From contig VIIQ02000002.1 in NCBI GenBank assembly GCA_007449985.2, positions 992,001 through 1,056,000 on the forward strand: 64,000 nt of DNA. The letters are read 5' to 3'. The translations under genes were made by a program, and so were the position numbers. The notes under the pieces are model-generated. The model was not told where the DNA came from, searched no databases, and worked only from the letters and a program-made list of their open reading frames with translations. Each line of letters opens with the position of its first letter. The stretch's first letter is position 1. This DNA is from Desmodesmus armatus. Its lineage: Eukaryota; Chlorophyta; Chlorophyceae; Sphaeropleales; Scenedesmaceae. Below, piece after piece: positions 49,425-59,858 of this stretch.

Positions 49425-51723
49425 ATGTTGTGCATTGCTCTTTTTGCAGGGAGCTCAAGTTGGACTTCCAGTCCTTCCAGAAGCTTGGGGGCTTCCAGTC
49501 ACAGCAGCCTCGCTCGATGAAGGAATTAATCGCACAGCAAACCCAGCAGCTGCAGGATCACATTGTGCGTACCTTCACAGCAGCATTCAGTGGGCACGCG
49601 CCGCCCCTCAACATGACCCCGCAGCTGAACTGGTCAGCGATGCAGCAGCAAGTGCAGGAGGCTGAGGTGCTGCAGCAGCAGACCAGGGCTTTCCAGCCGG
49701 AGCCAGTGGATGCAGCAGCTGAACTGGCCAAGCTCAGCAGCATGGCAGCGGGCAAGGCAGACCTTTCGCAGCAGATCCTGCAGCAGGTGCGGCAGCAGCA
49801 AGACGTGCTGGCAGCACAGGACAGCACTGAGTCCTCTGTATCCGAGCAGGACAGCGACACAGAGGATGAGGAGCAGACAGCAGCAGGAGGCCCACCGGCC
49901 AAGAGGACTCGAGGTGCAGCAGCAGCTGCGGCGGCGGCAGCAGCAGCATGCGCGCCTGCATCACCAGCAGATGCTGCTGCTGCAGTAGACATCCCTGCCG
50001 CAGCGGCAGCAGCAGGAGCAGCAGCAGACATTGCGGGCGCCTCTTTGGCAGCACGTGCTGCTCCAGGCACACTTCCCTCAGCAGCTGCGGAGCGGCAGCA
50101 CCAGCTGCTGCTGCTGCCGGTGCTGGTGCAACAGGTGGTCGTGCTGGTAGCGCTGAGGTACAGTGGCAGTATGAGGTACAGGAGCCTACAGGTGCAGGTC
50201 CATCAGCCTTCACCACACCCAGCGGCAAGAAGCACACAGCAGAACAGCTGTACAGCAGGAGTGAGCACACCCTCACACCAGGGGGCGCACACCAGACGGC
50301 GTTCTTCACAAGTCGCCACCTGGAGCACTTGCGGGAACAGCACCAGCAGCAGCAGCAGCAGCAGCAGGGAGGGGGCAGCAGCAGTCAGCTGCCACTTGTA
50401 CCCTTCATGCAGCAGCAGCAGCAGATGCTGGACTTGCTGCGCCAGCTGGCAGGTCAACAGCAAGGTGCTGCCGTCCCAGCACAACAGCAGCAGCACCCTG
50501 CGGCTGCTGGTGCTGGCAGTCCGGGCGGTGGCACTGAGGTTGAGCAGCTGCGCCAACAGCTGCAAGCAGCGCAGCAACAAGTGCAGCAGCTCACACAGGC
50601 CCAGCAGCAAATCCAACAGGCTGCCGCAGCCCAGCAGGTAGGGGCCATGAGCAGTCAGTACGCCAGCAGGATGGGGGCTGTGGACCCGCTGGGCAGCATC
50701 ATGCAGCCCTGGATCGCTGCTCAGCCAGGCCTCAATGCAGTGCTGGGTGCGGCCAACAACAGCTCACTCCTGCCAGCTGGGCAGAACAGTGGCATTACTG
50801 CAGCGCAGCTGATGGCAGTGCTCGACCTGCGAGACGGCCGGCTGGAGCAGCGGCTGTCTGCTGCTGTGGTTGCAGCAGTGCAAGGCAGCAGCCTCGGGGC
50901 TGCTGCAGCAGCAGCGGGTGGCCTGAATGCAGTGCACGGCACAGCAGCAGCAGCTGGTGAAGCAGTGCCTGGTGCTGGCGCAGAGGCACAAGCAGCGGCT
51001 GCAGCAGCGGCCGTAGCTGGGCAGGCAGGGGCTGATGTGCAGCGTGTTGGGTTCCCAGAACTTAGCACTCACAGCACCATGGTTGAGCTGGCTGAGTGGT
51101 ACTACTGCAAGCCGCTGGGCGACACGGGTCTTACTCCTCAGCAGCATGAGAGAGCTGGCAAGGCAGACAAGCAGCAGTGGAGGGGTGGCAGTCAGGGCCC
51201 ACGCTTCCGACGTTGGGCAGAGTACGTTCAGCTGCTGCGTGCAATCGAGAGGAGCAGGGATGCCCTGCAGCAGCAGGCACGCAGCTCCTCTAGGCACCCC
51301 CACAGCGTGGAGGAGGTTGACAGCATCACAGCAGCAAGGGAGCTAGACAGGCAGCGGGAGCGGCTGGGCCTGTCAGTTTGTGAGTATAGGCAGTTCATCG
51401 TGGGCAGCAGCAGCAGCAAAGGGTACAAAAAGGGCAAGTCGGCTGAGGAGCGGCTGCAGCAGGAGGAGCAGCAGGAGGAGCAGCAGCAGGCAGCAGCAGA
51501 AGCAGCGACTGCTGCTGGTGCTGCTGGTGCTGGTGCTGCTGCAGCTGCTGCTGGTACCACCTCTCAAGGGCAGGGGACCCTGGATGCTGCACAGCAGGGA
51601 AGTGGTGCAGCTGGGCCGAGTCCACGGCAGCCGTCAGCCATGCAGCAGCTGCAACAGGTGCACAGGGAGCGGCAGCACCGGGGGCAGCAGAAGGGCAGGG
51701 GGGCCCAGTGTAAGAAGAGTTGA
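45993..51723 (+). CDS. Crypton-like tyrosine recombinase / GCR1_C protein (one frame break)
   Basis: Eight exons: 45993-46312, 46404-46506, 46691-46861, 47118-47517, 47772-47999, 48215-48354, 48670-49046, 49450-51723 (TGA), about 1337 residues. The N-terminus is basic (MPAAGKRQRRPP) then strongly acidic. The recombinase core has Arg316 (VARGDDLRGRKLKDL), His436-x-x-Arg439 (LTHELRIFAAQLLYEMGV), GHW at 460-462 and candidate nucleophile Tyr471 (FGTAY). A Gln/Ala-rich region follows, then a GCR1_C-like domain at 51060-51290 (MVELAEWYYCKP...QQWRGGSQGPRFRRWAEYVQLLRAI) and a Gln/Ala tail. Members of this class cut and rejoin DNA through a tyrosine, moving circular intermediates; that activity is inferred from the residues. 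The last exon changes frame once, near 50070-50150 in a CAG/GCT-rich stretch, equal to one missing base. All four core catalytic positions are kept. Confidence 0.8.
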
Positions 51724-52704
51724 CATGGGCATGCTGGTGGCTGGTGATCTGGGGGCTGGTAGCAACTTGTTGTGATGGGGTGGTATTGTTTTGGGCTGAT
51801 GTATGGATACGTGGATCACGGTTGAGGTTCAACCTTGAGGTTCAAGTTGTTTGTGAGGTTGATTGTCAGATTGAGTGTTGCTGTACAGATTGTGAGGTAC
51901 GTACGCATCTGCACATCCATGTACCTATGTGCATAACTGTGGTAGGGTGCTATTGGGATGTGGTGTTGTGACGGTGGATTACATGATGGCCGACTGTTGA
52001 AATCAAGGTTGATTGCTGGGTGCTTTTTTACTGAAACCGAGGTAGTTGTTACTTTTTGGTGAGGTACCGTCCGTGTATGCATACAAGCGTTGGACACCTA
52101 CGCACATGGAGTGTGAGGGAGTGCCAGCTGCCCGTTGAGTTGTAAAGTTTGTCTGCACTACTGGGTTGGGGTGCTAGCTGCGTGTTGAGTTGTGATGGTT
52201 GGTTGTGATGGTTGGTTGCATGGCTGGGCTGGCTACATGAAGCAAGGCTGTTTGGCCAATTGGTACGTTGCTTTTGAGGTGGGACGTTGTTGGTGTGGCA
52301 CACACATACACATGTTGATTACCTAAGCACATGAACTGTGATGGGCTTAAAAGTTGCACTTTGTGTTGTGAAGGTCGTTTGCATGGCTGAAGCAAAGTTG
52401 TTGGGTAAGAGGTTGATTGCTGAGAGCACACTGGCGCCAAACTCCCAGCAACGCCAACGTGATCCTACTGTGAGCCTGCGATGCAACTGAAATAAGTGAT
52501 ATTTAATATCCAAAAAACATTACATGGCTGTAGGGTGCACATCGGTAAGGAACATAGAACTCTACAGGAAAACGGTCTCTCATCGATCGAATTGCAGGAT
52601 GCCGAGGTGGAGACATACGTCAGGCTGGACCACGCACTATATCAGTGTGCCAGCATAGTGTGTTACCAACGCGGTTGCTACGCTTTGCGGAGTGTCCAGC
52701 TGCC
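51724..52704. other. 3' part of the right element
   Basis: No coding frame. TGTAA occurs at about 52141 downstream of the recombinase stop, a possible polyadenylation signal. A 'gttgagttgtga(a/t)' phrase with 'ggttggttg' is repeated around 52130-52230. Confidence 0.4.
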
Positions 52705-52746
52705 GTCCGTCCGCCACAGCTGGCCGGTGTCCGGCCGGGTCCGTCC
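52705..52746 (-). repeat. GTCCGTCC array, right element outer end
   Basis: GTCCGTCCGC at 52705-52714, GTGTCCGG at 52727-52734 and GTCCGTCC at 52739-52746, in opposite orientation to most of the matching motifs at 45653-45690. Confidence 0.65.
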
Positions 52747-52971
52747 ACAAGGGAGAACCACAAGCCACAATGGTCACGTACCACATTGTTACAAAAATGC
52801 CACCACCCCTGCCTAAGCTTTGAGCCATATAACCGCTACTGGTGACATCGGCCAGAAATTAAGCGCGGAATGCATGGGTTCTGTGCAGGTACTCCCTGAA
52901 TCACCGAACGTATGGCATGCTTCAGCATAGCTAGGCCGCCACCTGACGTCCACTCTCATGCGTTTCACCAT

Positions 52972-55900
52972 TCATTCGTCTGCTGCATCGCCGCCTGCGT
53001 TGAGCTGTGTCATCTGCACCCCCTCCTGCACACGCGCTGCTGGCCGCTGCTTGAGCCCCCCTGCTGAGTGGCTGATGCTGTGCGAGTTGCCCTGGTGCTG
53101 CAGCATCCCCGCATGGCCTGCACCACCCCCTGCTCCTGCACCCGCTGCTGCAGGCGTCAGCGATGCAGTGTGACTGTTGCCATCTGAATGCATGCCTTGC
53201 TGCACGGCCTCAACAGCGTTGCCTCCTAAGTGCTGCAGCATCTCCACATTGTGTTGGAGCACCTGCGCACCATCAGCAGCGCCGACACCTCACACAGCGT
53301 CAGAAACAAACCCTGCTGGGGAACAATACCTATGCTCATGCCTCCCTGACACTGGTTCTGGCAAGGATGTTGCCAGACACACTCACAAGCCATGTGGTAG
53401 GCCTATCACACACTGACGCTTTACGCATACACTGAGAAAGCAGGCACAGGCTCGAAACACAGGTACCTCTGTCGCCTGCAGGCCAACTAATAGGAACAGC
53501 CGCAGCTGCGCTCATCACACCAGGTGCACACTGCATCACACCTGCACCCTGCTAACACCGACTCCGGTCAAGCCTGCAGCTGCCAGCAGCCACACTCACC
53601 GACTTCAGCACTTTCCCCAGCTTGCCCCAGATGTTCATGGCCCCCATCACCCAGCCCCGCTGCAGCTCCGCATCAACATCCAGCTCATTGTACATCTGGT
53701 AGCCAAACACGAACGCCAACAGGCCCGCGATCAGCAGCACTGGGTTCCACAGCACGGCCATGAACTCGTTCCAGCCCAGGAACATGATGGCTGCCAGGGC
53801 CCAGATGGGCGCTGAGCGCTTGCCCGCCATCATGTTGGCTTGCTGGGTCACCTTGGCCTGCAGACGGGCAGAAAATGTGATGCAGTAGGCGAGGCACCAA
53901 CAGCGCTGAGCGTGGACACACACAGGGTGCCAGCTAGAGCTTCAAACATCTGAGCTCTAGCAACAGTGGCATGTCTCCCGATGGCTCAAAGATGCTTACT
54001 GCCTTGCAGAGCCCGGCTGCAGACAACTCACTGTAGCTGGTACCAGTCCACTAACCTCCAGACACCAAGTCAGGCTGTCTCTGAAGCCCATCCCACACAA
54101 CTGCACACCCAGGGATAGTGCGCACCTGCTGCACAGAGAGGGAGCTGGCTGTCAGGAAGTCCCGCCAAGCCATGCGTGCTTCATGAGGCGCCACCAGCAC
54201 GTCCCCAGCAGGCACGCCAGGCCAGGACGTGGCCGTGGCGATGTCAAAGCTGCCTCTGCTGCCGCCTGCTGACGCTGTACTGGTGCTGCTGCTGCTGCTG
54301 CTGGCTCCATCCTCGTCGTCGATATCCTTGCGCACCATCGCCATAACAGCCTCCTCCACTGCATCACCACCCACATAACTAGGACCCCGCATGACAGACT
54401 GGACAGCACGGCAGCAAGCACCAGACACACTCCCTGTCAGGTTCAACGTCAGCCCAGCCAAAGCCTGGGCACACCAGCCAGTAGATATGACGAGGCCATG
54501 TCATGGTGATGAAGCAACCTGCCTCTTTATGTGTGAGGCATCGCCATTGAGTGAAGTTCAGCCCGAATGTCTGCTTAAGCCAAGGAGACGCAACAACAGC
54601 AGGCAACACAAACCATCATCCCAGCTACACATGCTGTGCTTGGTGCTCACCAGCAGTGCCAACACCTGGGCCGCCTGCCGCCGCGCTGCGCGGGCCAACA
54701 GCGGGATGTTCTCCTTTGGCCGCCACGTGCGGGGTGTGCCCTCGTCGTCCAGGCTGAAGTGCTTGTTGAAGACATCCCGCATCTTGCTCACGCGCGTCAG
54801 CGCAGCCTCCTGCAGGGTACACAGGGCATAACCAGTCAAGCACACAGCTTCAATACAGCTTCAACAAAACTTGGCTTCAAGGCAGCGGCTTGAAGCCAAG
54901 CTTGGCCCCATCAACGACACCTAAAAGGAATGACAAACCCCGTGATACATACATCAGCCTACACCACTGACTTTATGACACGATGGCCAGCACCAGCGTA
55001 AGGCTTCCAGTCCACTGCCCACTGATGTTCTGCAAAAGTATGCATTCTGCCAAAGCGGGGCAACCACTGGTGCAGCTGCCGTGTTCTCAGCAGTCCCCCA
55101 CCCCACCTGCAGAAGGTCCCCGAGCTTCTTGTCTGCTGCACCCTTGAGCCGCCCTGCCAGTGTCTCCTGCTCATCAGCTGTCAGCGTGACACCAGTCAAG
55201 GCTGACGACAGCGCCTTGTGCGCAGACGCAACAGCCTGCAGGATGCAGCATGTGCAGTGTGAGATAGCCTGTCCACGCGACGGCTGCTGTGTTGCTGGGG
55301 GACGTCTACAAGGCCCAGCAAGCAAATAGGCAAATAGGCAAATAAAATAAATAAAATAGGCAACCAGGCAGGCTGGATACCTCCAGGCTGTTGGACTGCT
55401 CACAACAAATGAACACGTGACAGCAACCCTGTGGCAGATGCTGCAGAAGCTGGCAGCAGTGGCAAGTTGACCGCAACAGCTGCAGCGCAATGTCCCGCCC
55501 AGACATACCTGTGTGCGTGCTGAGTGCAGCTGCTTCCAGAGGTCAGCCGGGAAGTTTGACAGCAGCTCCACAGCATTGACTGCTATGATTTTGCTGAGGG
55601 TCACCTCTGTGGTTGCGACTGCCTCATCCACTCGGACCTTCTTGGCCTTGTGAGTGTGCTTCACAATCTGGTCTGCCAGGTGCTGCCGGGCCTCATCCAC
55701 TGCAGTCACACACAGGTTGTACAACCACCACACCAGTGTTGATGACGCAGCCAACCGCAGTGTTTGACTCCAGTGCAACCGTGCCTGCGCAAGGTGCTGG
55801 AAAATATGCATTTCCTTGGCACTGCCAGCTGATGCACGCTTCACACAAAGCTCGCCCAGCACAGCACCCAGGCCCACACATGCATGGAGGGCCAGCTGCT

Positions 55901-58858
55901 GCAATGAAGCAAGGGTGCTGCATGTGTGCGCGTACCTGTGAGGTCAGTGCCAGCAACAACATACTCCTCAGCCCTGCTGTCAAAGCCCTGCAGTGCTGCT
56001 GCTGCTGCCCGCTCTGCTGCCGCTGAGAAGCCCTGCGGCTGCTCCACCAAGGCCACAGTGAGGTCCTTGTCAAAGCCGGACAGCTGCTCTGCTGCCAGGA
56101 GGCGCAACTGTGTGCTGAAGGACGGCTGCAGCTGCTCCTGCAGCGCCTCTAGCAGCTTGTCATAGTGCTCCGTGCGCACATGGCTGTCAAAGTACATGGC
56201 CTCCACCTCGTACCTGCACATCAGCAGGAACGGCAAGCGCGGGGCAGAACACAGTGGCAGCTGTGAAACAGCTTGCCGCCAGCTGACGCATGTGCAACTG
56301 CCAGAAGCAGCAGCGCCACGCTGAGACGCAACATCAATTTGCTTTGTACCCCAGTTGCCCCTAGCATTGCCACTGTGCTATGCAGCAAAAGCGCATCGCA
56401 AGCTAGCAGGGGTTGGGTGCGTGGCGGGCAACGTATGGCAACAGCTTGTGCAGGACTTCAGCACTCACCCCTTCAGGCAGCTGTCCAGCAGGCGCGCAGC
56501 ATTTGCCCCAAAGTCGCGCACCAGCTTCACGCTGCTCTCCTGCTGCAGCGTCGCCCAGGCCTGGTCCTGGGTGAAGTTCTGCAGCTGGTCCTTCATGATC
56601 TCAGCACACCTGATGTTGGCCACCATGATCTGCATGCAGGGCAGCAGGACACATACACATTCATGCTGGGCAACCAGCTGCTTGCAACCCATACGGCCAA
56701 CATGTACCCTCAGGTTGACCACATGCCCTGTCCTGGTTGGACGCAACCCCCAACGTACTGCAAGTGTGCGCCAGGCAGGATGCAGCAATCGCACAGACCT
56801 GCTGCATGCAGTACATTACACAGCCGCATGCATTACACAGCCGCAAGGTAAGCTACAGGTTCAACAGCACTGCACGAGAGCGATATGCATTTTGGCGATC
56901 CAGCTTGTAACACAAGTGCAACACTAGCCCCACATGCACTATGGCGGACGTCCCTGTCCTGCTGGACCCGCTGCCCCCCACCTTGTGTGCAGGCAGGTTG
57001 AGGTCCTTCTGGGACCTGATGATGTCCCAGATGTTCTTGGTGCTCAGCACCAGCGAGTCCGCAGGCAGCTTGTCACCTTCACGCACCAGGGTGTCGTCTC
57101 CTGAAGGGGCACATGCAGGCAAGCACATGAGCGCAGCATGATGCAAGCATGCTGCCGTATTGAGGCTACAAAGCCACACTGACCGCAAGAAGGCTTGCGT
57201 ACACCTGCAACCACAACCTGATGCTGCCACAGCTACCAGCACCAGCACGGGTGCAGTATGCACCTGAGGTATTCCTCAGGGGTGTGCTGGCATGCACACT
57301 CTGTGTCAACACACTGGTGCTGCTCAGCGTTGCAGCCCACAAGCCTCAAAGGAGCGTGATGAGCGGGGCATCCAGGCCTGTCAAGCAGCCTTGGCTCACC
57401 TTCTGGCGTGAACCTCCTGCGCAGCACCACTGTGTCTGCCTTGAAGTCCTCATACCTATCCTCATAGTGAGGCAGGGCAGTGTACTGGACCTGCAAGGCG
57501 AGCGTGTGTGTCGGCAGAGGGAGCATGCATTTGGAACTGTTGAAAGACAGTCCTACAAGAATAGGCATACACTGATGTTGACACGCCATTCATGTATGTG
57601 TGTGTCTTTGGCGCTGGCTAGGCATAACAGCAAGGCTCAGCATGGCCGACTTGTAACATGATGATGTGGTGCTCACTCACCCCCCTGCACCAGCAACGAA
57701 CTGCTGCTATCACATGATGGTTGGTGTTTGTGCAGCTTTGGATACTATACAGCTGCCTCCTGCCTGGAAGGCAGCGCCAACTGCTGCGCTGTGCACAGTG
57801 ACTGGAAGTTTCCTTACAAGGACAATGCTAGTGTCGATGTGCTGACATGCTGGGCACCCACCTCGAAGAAGTCATCAATCTTGCTGTCCTCATACTGAGG
57901 TGGCTTGCTGATGGTGTCCCACATCTTGTGCACGTCCTCGCTCAGCACCTCAACCAGCTTGCTGAGGGGCGTCTTGGACTTGTCCCGGATGACAAACAGC
58001 AGCACTGTGCGGCGTCTGTTGGGCTCTGGTGCAAACAACTTCAGGTTGACCTGCAGGACGCAGGGCCAGCGGAAATGCACCATCAGAGTCACAATCACAT
58101 GGTGAGGTCCATGTGCAACGGGCGGAGCCAGATGCTGCCTGCCCAGCTGCAGTGCTTGCGATTTTGCTTGCTGAGACCAAGGCAGTGTGCTGGGTGAAGC
58201 TTGCTCAGTCCATATCCCAGCTGCTAGTACCCCAAGCCCTGGCCGCACCTGGAAGATAGTCTTCATCAGTGGCTTGCCAGAGCCCTGCTCACGGCCAATG
58301 TCGTGGCACCAGACATTGATCAGCAGCACATCTGCCACGGCCAGGGCAAAGAGAGCGCTCTGCCTCTCGAAGTTGGTGTCGTCCTCACCGCGCTCACGCC
58401 CGTCAGAGCCCTCCAGGTCCAGGATGAGGGTGCAGACCTCGTCAATCTTTGGGGCCTTGGCCAGCCACACTCCCTTGGTGGTCTGCTGCCGGCCTATCAT
58501 GGCGTCCATTTCCAGGAAGCCGGTGCCAAACTGCATGGGCCAGCAGTAATGGGATGCAGCACACGGTTGCTGTTGCTGTTGACTGGCACATGCATGCCGG
58601 TCAACAGAAGAATGCCTATCAGACCAGATGGCATGACCTGGACCCTGCTGCCCGCCATCGCACTACACTTACCACATGGTTCATGAGTGTGCTCTTGCCA
58701 GAGCTCTGTGGGCCCATGATGGCCACAACCTGGTAGTTGGTGCGAGCATCCAGCACTCCATGCTGCTTCACAAACTGCTCCAGGTTCTCAGCCTGATAGG
58801 CGCCTACTGAGTCAATCACCTGACAACATTCAGATTTCGGATGCTGGAGGCCGGACAT
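52972..58858 (-). CDS. RHD3: RHD3/Sey1-type dynamin-like GTPase (ER membrane fusion)
   Basis: Thirteen exons join in phase (2607 nt, 868 aa): 58858-58673, 58530-58249, 58050-57862, 57490-57400, 57100-56982, 56629-56469, 56213-55936, 55699-55509, 55235-55107, 54809-54651, 54398-54126, 53857-53600, 53262-52972. The GTPase domain has the P-loop GPQSSGKST (residues 49-57), the switch TTKGVW, DLEGSDG (about 100-106) and VIRDKSK (about 176-182, the RD base-specificity motif). A long helical middle part follows ([17 protein letters not shown]). Two membrane segments form a hairpin near residues 703-738 ([28 protein letters not shown]), then a C-terminal tail rich in Gly, Ala, His and Ser. Plant RHD3 and yeast Sey1 tether and fuse ER tubules; this is the algal orthologue by motif. 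No frame breaks. The ATG at 58858 is assumed; an upstream exon is possible because an AG precedes VIDSVG. Confidence 0.92.
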
Positions 58859-59858
58859 GGCTGCCCAGCTGTTTCGTTGCAGTTGATCAAGGTGGGCACC
58901 AAAGATGACTCAGTCGGACAGGTCTATGGGTCACGCCATCAGGGTTGTACAACAACGTACTAGGGCATGCTGGTGTCGTTCAATACGCTGTGCGGGCTGC
59001 ACGCATTGCGGTTTTGGCTGGGCGGGTTTACCGTTGATCGTGTTTTGTTTGAGGCAAGTTGGGTGCCATACAGGTTGCTGGCATCCCATCCATGGCATCC
59101 ATCACACACTGGGTACTGATAAAGTTGACATGCATCACCAGCCCGCACAGTCCAGCTGACCAAGGGGCAACAAGGGGTCAGGGGCTACCAACACAATTTC
59201 CTGTTGTGTGCTGCAGCGTACTGTACACCAGGCAATTGCATTTTGAGTGCAGCTCTCCAGTTGGCACATTTCCAAGCCTTTTCCTTTCAGCCTCCACACA
59301 AGTACCATGCGCATGTCCCTCAGGCCCTGAGTCAGGGCCTGGGAGCGTCAGGCACGCGTGTACCGTATTGCCGGTGTGTGCTATTCAGCCCGCACCCTTG
59401 AACACGGCATACATAACGAGGCTGTTGTGTACCACGTGCAAGTGGATTGTACATAGTAGCCATGGCATCTGAATGCAGCTGTCAAGGTCCAGCAAAATGA
59501 CTGTGGGTTACGGCCGTGCCGCGGCAAGTAGGCATGTAGGCAAGCAGGCGTGCCCACAATGGTACACAATGCGTAAGGTGCTACCTTTGGTAAATCAGTT
59601 GCGAGGCAGCACATCACAATCCGTACCCTATTCAGTGGGGCCTGAAACCCCAACCCTACGGAACCCTACACAGAACCCTAACCCCCTCGCACCCTGATTG
59701 GTCCGTGGAGCCCTACGTCTCACAGTTGGATCTCTCCTCTATACAACTGCCATTATTCCCTCTTTGGAAGCCTACTTTCACGATTGCACACCACACAAGC
59801 ACTGCACTGCAGCCATCAGTGCTCTGTCCTTCCCAACACGCAACGCAGCGTCCCTGTC
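58859..59858. other. Divergent intergenic region
   Basis: It separates the RHD3-type gene and the helical-repeat gene and should carry both promoters. At 59645-59695 there are telomere-like ACCCTA phrases (AACCCTACACAGAACCCTAA). No gene is supported. Confidence 0.45.

Larger units (their letters stand above)
45641..52760 (+). mobile_element. Crypton-like tyrosine-recombinase element, right copy
   Basis: Bounded by a hexamer/octamer array on the left (45653-45708, mostly GGAC orientation) and on the right (52705-52746, mostly GTCC orientation), so the ends are inverted relative to each other. It contains one plus-strand recombinase gene. The right boundary lies about 210 bp downstream of the convergent RHD3-like gene end. 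Ends are inferred; no clear target-site duplication was identified. Confidence 0.65.

Noticed and set aside
39751..51723. Retrotransposon interpretation of the Gln-rich genes
   Set aside because: No reverse transcriptase, RNase H, integrase DDE core or long terminal repeats were seen; the core residues match a tyrosine recombinase.
54954..55904. Single long minus-strand frame of 316 residues in the RHD3-type gene
   Set aside because: It reads through introns; only 55699-55509 and 55235-55107 match the family and join in phase.
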